NCBI GenBank assembly: GCA_003952965.2
Contig: CM025849.1
Span: forward strand, 810,325-874,324
Length of the DNA: 64,000 nt
Direction: 5' to 3'
From: Morella rubra
Lineage: Eukaryota; Streptophyta; Magnoliopsida; Fagales; Myricaceae
Positions within the stretch are counted from its first letter, which is position 1, and each line of letters starts with the position of its first letter. Of the stretch, positions 35,279 through 46,770 are shown piece by piece. Both the position numbers and the translations under genes were made by a program. The notes beneath the pieces are model-generated. The model did not search any database. It was not told the origin of the DNA and worked only from the letters and a program-made list of their open reading frames with translations.

Positions 35279-37690
35279 GTAGTCAACACAACGTGTTGAG
35301 CTAAAAACTATAATATGAGGTTGCCAAACTCATAGATAAATCGGAATTATTTGAGATTCTATGGATGATAGGTCTTTGGTTCCCTTCGGCCTTTTTGTCA
35401 AATTTGTCTTAAACGTGATATGATCACCTAAAGGACTATCAATTTTATGACTTATAATGAGAACAAAATCAAATTCACAAGAAATATGGAAGATATCCAA
35501 GAAAAAAAAGGGAGGTGGGGCGGGGGAGTTTAAGACTGTATAGTACCTATAAAGAACAAATTCTAACCATGAAAATGCATTCAAATATGCCCCTCTTTCA
35601 ACAAATCATTCATATTATCCAAATTTTTGCATTTTTCACAAGAATCATAAGGGTGTACAGCAGCTTAATGGCGAAAAGAAACACAAAAACAACAGAAAAC
35701 AGCTTGAAGAATTGAACAGCCAAAAAATGAGAAGCACATCTCATTGACTAGAAAGCCAGCAAAGGTATTATGATGAACCAAATTCCTGCAGCTGAAATGT
35801 GGAGAAACCATTCTTGTGTCCACTAGGGAGAGAATTATTTCTGCTAGAGATGCCACTCATGTAAAAAGTCTGCTATGAGCATCAGATGCTAAAGTGAATC
35901 TGCCCCTTCATTAATTCAAGCCCACGTCCTGCCTTGTCTTCCTATTTTCTTTATTTACCTAGACTGAAGTTGTCATCCATCCCATTCAATAGTCGTGTGT
36001 AGTACCTGAACAAGGCAGAAACAAAAGAAAAAAGAGCAAAAACTCAACATCTCCAGCTTTGCAACGTAAATCAAGTTTCTGAGTTATAAAAACTGTACCT
36101 GGATGAAGAAGAGGAGCACTGGAATCGCCATTTTCCAGTCAAGCAGGGCTGAACTAGCTAGCTTATAAGAAGCATCTTTTGATATGTCTTCACTGTTGAG
36201 TTTCACTAACACGGCACCTAATCTCCTTAATCATCCTCTATTTCAAGATTCTTAGCTAGATTTGCATGTGAATCTCCCGACTTTGCCGGAGTCTAACTGG
36301 AGAAGTATCGTCAGTATTGTGATGGCAGGTGTTTGGTGGACTGGGACAAATGAAACACAAAATTAGCATAAAACGGCAAATTGAGAAACAACAGCACAGA
36401 GGATGAAACCCAATTAAGCAGAAGCCAATTTAAGAACATATTAATACCTTTTTTTGGGTAGAAATGAGGCACCAAAAATGTCAAAAATTGGTCACCAGCA
36501 ATTATTTCAACAGAGTCGATCAAATTATTTGATTTATGCATTAAAACACCTTTCTTTAACTTTCTTTAATTTATTTTTTTCAATCAGCAACATCCAATTG
36601 CAGAGCCCTTAACCCTAAACCCTGACCAAACAGCATTAACATGACAAATACCAGAAACTTCTTAAATGACAAGGTAGAACACCCTTATAGAAAGAATACA
36701 AGGATTATTAAAGGATCAAGTATGATCAGCTCTAAGGGCGTGAACGTAAGTGGTGCATGTAGCATTTGGTTTGCAGAAAAATACAACAGAAAATAAACAT
36801 ATTCCAGCAGGTCTTCTTTAAACCAAACACTAAATACAAATCAAGAGCACTAGAAGGATCTTATAACACAATTTTACCTGGGAAGGTGTCTGGGATGGAA
36901 GCAACTTATTTGGTGCCTTATACAGGGCAGGAGCACTATATCCTCCTCCACAAGGAATACTAGAAGGATGTTAATGACGTCCACCATAGGGACTGCTAGG
37001 AACACTTGGAGCAAACATCATCCGAACAAAACACACATGTGAATCCTCCGGAGCAACATGGGACAGGTGTCAATTAAACAGTAGATGAAACACTGTCAGC
37101 TAGAGAAGAGATACATGAATAGAACAACAACCAATTTCTTCCAGCAATCACTCGGTTCTAATCTCAAATCAAACAGTGGTACCGAAAGCCAAGAACACAT
37201 ACCAGGTCCTGTAGAGAGTGCAATAGGATTCCGTAGTATCCAAGTTCAGGTGAGAATTCATTTGAGCCAAAAAGTTCAAGGTACTCCATCGCTGTTGTTA
37301 AAATCCCTTGACTTCCTAAATTTCAGTTTATTGATCAATAAGCATGCACAAAAATTCACTGAATCGCTGTTGCCCAGTTACAAAGGCAGGGAAAATATTC
37401 TTCTCCACAAATCCTTATAGAAAATGTACCACTCTGGCCAATGCACATGTAAGTGCACCTGCAAAGGCACCGCTGTAAATTGAACTCAGATTGGAAGGCA
37501 ATCCCCATTTGGGAAATGACTATAATTTTTGGACAATCCATTATCTCCAAGAGCAGCAAGACATGGAAGGAGCAGGTGATTCTTGTCAGGCAGTGACGTC
37601 ACTCACACAATTCCAGACCGAAAGCAATCAAAAGATTGGAGAAGAAACAAAGTTACGGCAGAAGGATAAATATACAAAAGGCACCCACCA
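35279..37690. other. NLR 3' flank of unit B
   Basis: Non-coding or untranslated sequence shared with 20100-21200, 52251-53680 and 61380-63150. It includes the exon-like pair described for unit A (about 35955-36205). A stretch at 36890-37330 recurs in unit D (62600-63050). No protein-coding gene recognised. Confidence 0.5.
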
Positions 37691-37714
37691 GTACAGATCC
37701 ATAAGGACCGATTA

Positions 37715-37905
37715 TCCGATTAATGGGCCTGAAGCCCGTACAAACAGTGCAATGGACCCATGACCCTTACAAACTAAAAGGGGCCCCAAGGCCCTGACAG
37801 TCTAACATGGGTACAAACCAACATGGGAAGCGAAGCCCTAACAACAGAAAATGGGCCTAAGGCCCTTACAATCCAAATGGGTACAAAGACCCGTAACAGA
37901 TTCAC
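37715..37905. repeat. GGGCC-type palindromic minisatellite, unit B copy 1
   Basis: About seven degenerate repeats of roughly 26 bases. Several contain near-palindromes such as gggcctaaggccc, followed by ttacaa or gtacaa. Followed by a 20-base poly-A run. Further copies lie at 39405-39485 and 53800-53985. Confidence 0.7.
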
Positions 37906-38229
37906 AAAGAAACAGCAAAAAAGAGAGAAAAGTGAACAAAGAAAAAGATAAAAAAAAAAAAAAAAAAAAGGCACAAAGAGTTGAGACATTGACCAATGAG
38001 TATACGTCTGAACATCCACTGAAACACCCGCAGCAGAGCATGTTGCCACCAAAGCCAAAAGACACCCCAGCAGGTGCTTATCCAATTTTGAAGACCCTCG
38101 GAGGAACTGCATAGAACAAAGGTACGAAACGAGCTACGAGAATACTAGAATTTCAGAGCAATAGAATCAACTGCTGTTAGCGCACCTATATCCCAATATG
38201 AACAAGGAAGAATGGACTCGAATTTGTGA

Positions 38230-39215
38230 TTTATTCGCGAGCAATGAATTTCAGGTTAAACATTTTTATTCCATCCTGAACGTTTATTTTATTTTATTAT
38301 TAATTGTGGTAACAACTGTAAATGTACAATGCAGAAGAAGAGTGCAATCAACAAAGATAATAAAGCTAAGATGAAGATTGTATACACATCGGGAGCGAAG
38401 TCTTTCTAACGGGTGAGAGTGTTGTTAGTAAGTAATAAATTTAAATTTTTATTATTTATTATTTAAATAAATGACTTAGGTATTTTAATATGCACATTTT
38501 ATATTTCTTTTAGTATACAGAAAAATCCAGAAATCTGATGAGATTAGTGCTGCGTTGCTTTATAAAAAACGCATACTAATAAGGATGGCATGTGGACATC
38601 AGAAGATGCACGAAAAATTTTTATAAGTTGTAACATTAGATTTAATGATGCATTCGTGTGCGTTTATGTTTCAAATATGTTAGTTTTTATCTTCTTTTCT
38701 AATTTTGTAAAAAAAAATGGAGACGTTACAATTGCAGCACGAGTCAGAGGGAAAGTCATACACCGAAGTGAAGATTTCGCTGAGGTGTTGGGACGAAAGC
38801 GGGTTACGTGTGAGGTTTAGGCCATTCAGTACGGTCTATTGAAGCCTTTTCATCAGTATTGTCCGTTAATTTGTCTCGAAGGTTGGAGGAGGCCAGATTA
38901 CAGATTGAGGAGATGAGAGCTAGGCAGTTAGAATATGAAGCGCTTTTTGTCAAACGGTCAGATATGGAGCAGACGATGCAAGAGCATTTGCACATGATGG
39001 AGGAACAGTAACGGAAAAAAGACGAAAAGCTGATGCAAATGATAGTAGAGCAACAACGGAAAAAAGACGAAGAGCACCGGAAGATGATAGAGGAGCAACA
39101 AAGGACCTTAGTGGAACAACAAGAACGGAAGATGTAACTAATGGCGGAACATATATGTGAGCAACTGGTGCAGCAGATCAGACAGATGCAATCTCGTTCA
39201 ACACCCAAATAAAAA
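38230..39215 (+). mobile_element. Transposase_24 (Ptta/En/Spm, CACTA-like) remnant
   Basis: Private to unit B. From about 38780 one frame reads AGYV, stop, GLGHSVRSIEAFSSVLSVN, then a coiled coil rich in Glu/Gln/Met (RRLEEARLQIEEMRARQLEY, SDMEQTMQEHLHMMEEQ), ending in RQMQSRSTPK at about 39210. This is the layout at the C-terminus of plant transposase_24 proteins. Upstream pieces (38590-38820) are in other frames. Multiple stops; no terminal repeats identified. Confidence 0.6.
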
Positions 39216-39299
39216 TTTAGGTAGATTTGTATATTTTTACTACTTTCTTAGCACTTATCAATTACGTATTTTATTTACTTTTAATAACTATAGCAGATC

Positions 39300-39680
39300 T
39301 ATAATGCTGTAATCACAATCATTTTCATATTGCTCGTGAGCTGTAACAGCATAAGGAGAAATATACAGAAGGCGCCCAACAGGACATATCCATAAGGGCC
39401 GACTACCCGATAAGTGGGCCTAAAGCCCGTACAAACCAGTGCAAGGGGCCCATGGCCCTTACAAACTAACATGGGAACAAAGCTACAAGAATACGTCTGA
39501 ACCTCCAATTGGAACACTCGCAGCAGAGCATGTTGCCACCAAAGCCAAAAGACAACCCCAACAAGTGCTTATCCAATTTTGAAGCCCTCGGAGGAACTGC
39601 ATGGAACAAAGGTATGAAACGAGCTACGAGAATACTGGAATTTCAGAGCAATAGAATCAGCTCCTGCAGAAAACCAACAG
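39300..39680. repeat. Duplicate of 37690-38165 within unit B
   Basis: 39500-39660 repeats 38005-38165 (cagcagagcatgttgccacc ... tttcagagcaatagaatca), so the transposase remnant is flanked by direct copies of host sequence. Unit C has this block once (53690-54260). Confidence 0.75.
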
Positions 39681-40122
39681 GGTTGGCTGAGGATACAAGT
39701 ATGTGCTTATTAAATGCCTCAATTCCTAAATTACTTTTCAAGGGATGTTTATTTTCTTTCTTCTCTATACAAATTCTTATTCATTACCTATCAACTTTGT
39801 AATCAGCTACTATGATTAGCATCAATTATAATTCCTGATGAAATTCAAGACTTCTATTGGACAAAATGAAATAGGAAGTTGTGAAATCCAAAAAGAAAAG
39901 GTTAAACAGAGCATATTAGACAGAGTAGTTATGGATTTCATTCCAGATGATCATATGCTAAAAAGGGAAAATACAACTACATCTGATGAGAATGAATCAA
40001 AGGCCTTTGATTGTTATTTTTACATAATGGATAAGGAAAGAAACAACTCAGAAGCAAGTAAAAGAGCTAACTGACCGTGTAAGCTGATGAAATACCAAAA
40101 AGTGAGGAATTTTGTGAGACTT

Positions 40123-43100
40123 TTAATACTCTCTCAGTCCCTGTAGCATGTCGTTGTCGATATATATGTTGGGGACGTGAGCAATCTTGCGCCATTCTTT
40201 TCCTCTTTTCCTTTGCCACTTTTTCTTCAGCAGAGGACAATTGTAGATCCTCATAACAGAAAGGGAGGCAGGTAACCCGTCTTCTGGCATGAACCTGAGC
40301 TTAGGGGAATCATAGATCTCCAATTGTTCGAGAGCGGTGAGACGTTCAAGACCATTCTTGTCCAGAGATTGCATATTTGGAAATCCACCAAATCGAAGAA
40401 AAGTCAAACTGGTAGGGAGCAACCCCGCCTCTGGAAAGGAGCCCACATCTTCTGCTTTCCCAATCATTTCAAAATGTTTAAGAAATGGGAGATTTTACAA
40501 ACCACAACCCATCCGGTTTGCAACGAGCTCGTCGCAACGCACTATGAAAAGTGACTCTAGATTGGAAGGCAAGCCCCCTTCAGAAAATGACTCAACTTTA
40601 GCACAATTATTTATAGATAAATACTGAAGAGACGGGAGGAGCATCTGCATCTTCTTAGGAAAAGATACGAAGTTGGGGCAATCGCTGATCCATATCGTCG
40701 AGGTCATTAAATCACGTAGATTTTGTTCTGAAACTGTAAGAGATTCTAGATTCGTACAACCAATGATGGAGATCCTAGAAAGGCTTGATAGTAAGTCTAG
40801 TGGAACGGACCTGATAGAATCACATTTGTACAACTGCAATCTTTCGAGGAATGAATAGTCCAGGGGTGTTGGGAGTTCTAGCTTCATACAATCTTCGATC
40901 TCAAGTATTTTCAACGCAGAGCGTAGGCCACCCCTGGGAAGGGACACAAGCGATGAACAGCCTTTGATTCTTAACTCTTGAAGACAACTGTTGAAGTTCA
41001 TCGTTCCATCATCTTCATGTTGTTCTGGAACAGTAATAGACTCCAGATTCCTACACCCCTGAATTAAGATCTTATAAAGCTTTGGTAAGAAACCTAATGA
41101 AACTGATTTGAGAGAATCACAGTCGATCAACTCCAATTTTTCGAGGGATGAGTGTAGACCGCCCCTAGGAAACGTGAACGACACCAGAGAGGAACAGTTC
41201 TTGATTATTAACTTTTGAAGATAGCTATTGTAGCCCACAATTTCCTCTGGTAGGGACTCTAGTGCATCAAATCCTTCCATAGTCAGCTTTTGCATTCCAC
41301 TTGGCAATTCCTTTAATTGAACCCCATTACAATGTGTCAGCCCCACATTAAGCATAGCGGGAGCCCTTGGGAGTGAAGCCACGAGCTGTGGACATTTGGA
41401 AATCCGAAGTGTGGCTAAAGAAGGAAGATTGATGGGCAACCCTCCGGTCAGCTTGGGGCAGTCCGATATATAAAGGCTTGCAAGATTAGGAAAAGCTCCG
41501 CCTTCATTTTTACCGAAAAGAAACCATTTCTCCCAATTCAACATCCGCTCAAAAGTTAAAGATCTCAAGGCTCCAGATGGCTTGATTGAAGGAGAATCAT
41601 TGCCATAAAACTCAGAACCCACAACGACAACTCCGTCGAACCCAACAATAGAAAGGTCCTGCAGAGAGGGTAGTTGCCCCAAGTGGTGGCAAGCTGCAGC
41701 AATAGTTACACTCCCTTAGATAAAGAGTTGCTATATTAAAAAATGAATGATGCCCTACCCAATCTGGAAAGCTTTTACCATTGTAGTGCTCTATCACGAG
41801 AAATTCCAAGTTGGTGTGGGGTTGAAGACTATCGAGCACACTTTTTTTACACTCTGAAATTGTAGTAACTGCAGCATTCCATCTCAACACCAACTTCTTA
41901 AGGTGCCCCTTATCCTTCAAGCTTGCATTCGAAGCATCCCTAGGAGACACAACATTTTGGAGGTCCGAAATCTCAAGCAATCCCCGAAGATATGCTAGTT
42001 TTCCCAACTCTTCAATGCGAGATCCATTATGTTTGCTGACGATGAATTAGTCAAGGTCTCAAGGTATTTCAATCTACCCATTTGCACCGGCATCACTTTC
42101 ATGGGAGTCCAAGTGATGTCTAAATGACGCAAGTTAACCAGTTTGTACATATCTCTTGGCAGCACAGTAAGATAATCACAAAAAGATAACTTCAATGTTT
42201 GCAAGTTGTACAACTCACATATGGAATGAGGCAACCTTTTAATTGCCGTGAAAGAAACATCCAGACAGCGCAAGTGTTTAATTTTGCTAATTGATTCAAG
42301 CAACTCAGTCACATTTTGATAGTTAGATAAAGAGAGCACTCGTGCAAATCTAAAGATTCGCAATAAATCATGTTGTACTTCTTCAGGCAAGTAACCGGGA
42401 GAGAAAATTTGGTGACAATTTCAATGGCAGGAAAGTACGCAATTGCTTTGCCTCATAAAGAGGCTCAAGCTTCCAAGAGGCGCTAGAGCGTTTAATATAC
42501 GACACATGGCGAGTTTGGTTGAAATTCTCGTGAGAACGATCAACCCCTAGCCTACAACTAAATTTGCCTTAAACAAATTTTGCCAAATCGTTGACAAGAT
42601 CATGCATTCCAAAATCTGAACCTCTCTCACCGGATTGTTGGAATAATGATCTCGATACAAGAGCACAAAAGTATTCTTCACCAACTTCTCCCATTGTTTT
42701 GTTGTTGGATTGCTGCAAAAAACCTTCTGCCATCCATAATAAGATTACTTCATCTTTTCTTAAAATACAATCCTTTGGGAATATTAAGCAGTAGGCAAAA
42801 CAATGTTTAAGTGGTGAAGGCAAATATTTGTAACTCAATCTTAGAGCAGGTAGGATATTTGTCTCATCGACTGGTAGATCCCATAATTCACTCCTCAATA
42901 TTCTATCCCATTCTTCAATACCCAGTTTAGATCTTAAGAGAGCTCCAATTGTCTTGATTGCTAAAGGGAGGCCTTTACACTTTTCAACAATCTGTCTCCC
43001 TAATTCTTGCAGCTGAAGATGTAAAACAGAATTACCATCGTGGAAAGCATGTTTTGTGAATAGGGACCAACAATCTTCTTCCGATAACTCCCTTAATGGC

Positions 43101-44346
43101 TGATGACTCGCACGTAGATGACCGCATGAAGCTGACGCAACATCATTATCAAGTGTCGTCACTGACCTTGCTTCCTGGGGCACCAGATTCAAAGGGACTT
43201 TGCTTAGAAGTTCCCAATCAGCATACTTCTTATTCCAAACATCGTCCAAAATAAGTAAGAATTTCTTTCTGCCAAGATCTCTCTCAGTTTAACTTGAAGC
43301 CAATTTAGATCTTTGTTATCACAAGGAGCTGATGGTGAGCACTGCATCTAGGATTGATTTCGTTAATCTTGAACGACCAAATTCTTCAGACACACTAAAC
43401 CCATGCTTCGATCAAAATGCCCCTCACCCTCTCATCATTGAGCAACATCATTATCACGTGTCGTCACGATGACCTTGCTTCCTGGGGCACCAGATTCAAA
43501 GGGACTGCTTAGAAGTTCCCAATCAGCATACTTCTTATTCCAAACATCGTCCAAAATACTTTCCTGCCCTCTCTCAGTTTAACTTGAAGCCAATTTAGAT
43601 CTTTGTTATCTGATGGTGGCACTGCATCTAGGATTGATTTCGTTATCTTGAACAGATCAAATTCTTCAGACACACAAACCCATGCTTCGACGTCAAAATG
43701 CTCCCTCACCCTCTCATCATTGTATACCAGCTGAGCAAGGGTGGTCTTGCCAATACCCCCCATGCCCACTACGGCTATCACAGATATGTTCTTGCCATTT
43801 GTGTCATCCGAGAGCAACAAGTCAATTATTGCCTCCTTATTCTCATCCCTACACAAATACCAGATTCCTCCACCAAAGAAGTCGTGGGCAATTTTTCTGA
43901 CGGTTTTCCTCCAACACCTTCTTTCAGACCCATAAGATCCTTTTGTTTTGCAAGATACTCTAGTCTATCAAGTACCTCTTTTATCTTTGGTTTTATCTCC
44001 TTGACAAAAGAATTACGAGAATCAGAGAAGTGTGGTACCTTACTTGCAGAGGTTTGAAATTCAGCGTCCAACTTGCATCGCAAAGCTTCAGTGGCAATCT
44101 CATCCATAATCTGCTCTGCATCATAAACAACATCTTTCATCTTATCGAGCCAAGCTTTCACAGGTGCCATTGTAACTTCCTTTTCCTCCGCATCTTCGAG
44201 CACTGCACTCACGGACAGCAAGGTTATCTCCAGCTTCTCCAGCAGTCCGCCATCGAGCTTTGCTCCCCGAAAGAAGTCAACATTCTATCGAACAAAACTT
44301 CGAAGAGGGCAGAGAGAAATGACCCACCCACCAAGGCTTCTGCCAT
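40123..44346 (-). pseudogene. CC-NB-ARC-LRR resistance gene, copy N2 (broken, internal duplication)
   Basis: Same family as N1 and N3. From the ATG at 44346 a 16-base deletion after 44280 shifts the frame in the coiled-coil domain. The P-loop piece (43856-43509, GMGGIGKTTLAQLVYND) is open. About 300 bases covering RNBS-A to RNBS-B are present twice in a row (43441-43725 and 43134-43440), the second copy full of small indels. RNBS-D and MHD (GMHDLVNDLAKFV) are intact up to a TAA at 42569-42571. The LRRs survive in long frames: 42390-41995, 42007-41612, 41682-40495 (395 codons) and 40467-40123. The last three frames end in NIYIDNDMLQGLREY. It is the most rearranged of the three NB-ARC regions but keeps a long LRR frame. 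Confidence 0.9.
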
Positions 44347-46201
44347 GTTTTCTTCTTTGCAAGGGAATTACAGATCGAAGGAAATGAAGGAAGGTGAATC
44401 GCAAACAGCAGAGCGAAATCAGATTGCGAGCTATTTGCTTTTAGAGGAAATAAACTGGGTTACCTGCTCGAGTCAATGCAGTCGGCTATTAAGCAACGAG
44501 GAAATTTCTTGTAGCGGACCTCAAAGTGGTAGCCAATGCGTCATGTCTTCAACCGTACACTCCTCCATCAATGGATACGGGCGTTAAGTGGACGTGAAAG
44601 TCTTCGTCAATTGAATTGAGTGGACGTGAAAATTACTAATGGCAAAAATCCTTCCTGGGCAATTAATAACTCTGGTGTCAGTTCTAATGTCCAAGCTCCA
44701 AGTCGTATACAGTTCCATGGCAGGATATAAGTTCTGTCTCATCAAGCGTGTTACAGTGTGATGCTCACTAAAATGCTAGTGTTAGATAGCAGAAAGTTCT
44801 GCTGGCATTTCTCGTATATATTCGTCTCCAAGAAAAAAAGAGACGGAAAAATAGATGTTGCATCAGTTAGATTATGATATTAAATGATGTTTGAGTCATA
44901 ACTGTACAAAGAGGCAATCTTTTTGGGGAAAATGTAGCCTTGTACCCTTCCCATTGTAATTCCTCTGTTTTTTAAATTTGAAATTCCTCGTAGCGTTCAG
45001 ATTTGCAATGAAGGCATGAGTTACATGCCATTTTATGTACACAGTTGATAGGGTATTCTTTGGTTCATTTATAACTCTCCGTTTTCTCTTGTGCCGCTAT
45101 GTGGTCTCCCTTCTCCTATTCCCAAATTTATTGTAGAAAAAAAAATCATGTAAAACTAGCTTTGAGTTCATGATCGGAACTGCCTTGTCTATATTCACAG
45201 TTATCAGGTTTGCTATGTTTTTTTTTTTTTTTTTTTTGGTCTTTCCCTACTTCTATGGCTGGAAGAACGCTATGAATGCTATGAGTTCACGATTGGAAAT
45301 CTTTTCTGCTATTAGCCTATTATACCTTTGTAGCAATTGGATATAAGCTGTTTTTTCAAGTTCAATTTTATATTGGGATATATCCTGTTGACAGCACTTC
45401 ACAAAAGCTACCTCATACATAGAAGTCTCATTCAACTAGGGAGCTGATGCAATGATTTGTATTACGAATTTGATTTTTGAGCCACAACTGATCCTTATTC
45501 TTCTGTGTTCAGCTGTCCGCGAGGAGGTCTTATCCTTGGACAGAACATTTGTGTTTGGTGCAGGACTAGATCTGGATTTATTGGGGATTGAAATCGATGA
45601 CCAGACATTAGTTCCAAGACTGGCTTTGGCATCTTCACGTGCTGAACCATTAGCAGGTAGATATTCCACCTATTTCTTCCATTAGCATCTAATTCTTTGG
45701 AGCTTTTATTTTTTTACATGGTTCATGATATACATGACCAATGTGTGTTTCCCCTGTTTGATACTATCTCCAAACATAACCCACATTTGTCAGCGTACAG
45801 ATACAATCTGCATTGAAAACATAAGTCCAATGTCGTAGAAACATGCATTGTTATTCCATAGACATACACAGGCCTCGTATTGGTAGGAGCTTGATGAGAT
45901 CAGCAAGATGAATCATAACAACAATCAGAGAGCATTCCATTCTCAGTTTGACACAATATTGTCTTTCAAACTGTCAACCATTTAATTTAGGTGCCTAATT
46001 ACTACTTCAGTGAGCTGTACTTTGTAGTTTTACAATCTATTGGGATGCCAGATTGATGGTTTGTAAGCATGGCAAGAAGCATTGTGCATTTTCTTGGATT
46101 CTTCATGGGTATGCATATCTATAATGACAACACGTAGATTTCAGGTTTTACTTCATTGTTTTGTACGTTATATAAACTCTGATTTCATATGTATATGGTT
46201 C
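44347..46201. other. NLR 5' leader and spacer of unit B
   Basis: 44347-44630 is the NLR leader, shared with A and C. The RBL fragment is missing; the sequence jumps from the leader to the spacer at about 44625. 44757-45282 is in the same orientation as unit C and opposite to A. A 20-base poly-T run lies at 45218-45237. No intact gene. Confidence 0.6.
45513..45656 (+). pseudogene. Exon-like fragment of an unrecognised gene
   Basis: A 144-base open block with an acceptor on the left (TTCTGTGTTCAG|) and a donor on the right (GCAG|GTAGAT). It reads [18 protein letters not shown] followed by [21 protein letters not shown] recognise no family. Unit A has a copy with an internal deletion near 27970-28045. 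No neighbouring exons were found, so it is probably a captured fragment. Confidence 0.45.
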
Positions 46202-46375
46202 TATCCAACTTGTAAAAGATTGTTTTCTTCTTTGCAAGGGAATTACAGATCGAAGGAAGTGAAGGAAGGTGAGTCGCAAACAGCAGAGCGAAATCAGATT
46301 GCGAGCTATTTGCTTTTACAGCAAAGAACTGGGTTCCCTGGTCGAGTCAATGCATTCGGCTAAGCAACGAGGACG
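46202..46375 (-). pseudogene. Orphan NLR 5' leader copy
   Basis: Matches 44348-44500 (gttttcttctttgcaaggga, then the conserved leader), but there is no NLR coding sequence to the left. Sequence resembling the adjacent upstream part continues at 46660-46727 after an insertion. Confidence 0.75.
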
Positions 46376-46384
46376 TGAAAGCCT

Positions 46385-46660
46385 TCTTCAGCTTAATTTA
46401 TTTTATTTTTTTCTAAACAAAGATACTTTATTCAAAAAAGCTAAAAGGTTCGCGATGGAATGAAAAAGTCCACCCGAGAGACACAGCGCGGTAAAAGAGA
46501 CTAAAAAAGACAACTAAAAAGATGATGGGAAGCAATCCAGCTAGCAAGCTGGTGCGCAAAGTGGTTCTGCCTCCGAGGAGCCCACTGAATCTTCCGATCG
46601 CTGTTCAGAATTAGCAGCTCCTTGATGCGATCAACATATTCAACTAGAGGTTCATCTGGT
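46385..46660 (-). mobile_element. LINE 3' end fragment (RNase H C-terminus)
   Basis: The minus strand reads ELLILNSDRKIQWAPRRQNH followed by FAHQLASWIAS, the pattern at the C-terminal end of the RNase H domain in plant LINEs, then a 3' UTR and an A-rich end near 46390-46430. It interrupts the orphan NLR leader sequence. Too short to hold more. Confidence 0.6.
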
Positions 46661-46727
46661 AGGAAATTAGTTTAATTGAGTGGTCGTAAAAGTCTGGGAT
46701 GAATTATACTTGCGTTTTGGTTGGAGG

Positions 46728-46770
46728 TTGAATTGCGCAACGCCTATGATACGGTTCGTTGGGAGTTTCT
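46728..46770 (+). mobile_element. Left piece of the old LINE split by an insertion, unit B
   Basis: Reads RNAYDTVRWEFL, the reverse-transcriptase segment that precedes the part resuming at 50166. The LINE is split by the minus-strand LINE between them. Confidence 0.7.

Noticed and set aside
37851..38114. Lys-rich plus-strand frame
   Set aside because: The Lys run is translated poly-A and the rest is minisatellite; the minus-strand Phe-rich frames are the same artefact.
45218..45237. Poly-T run as the tail of a reverse-oriented retroelement
   Set aside because: The flanking sequence is ordinary unit spacer that continues, in inverted form, in unit A with a shorter A run, so no element end is indicated.
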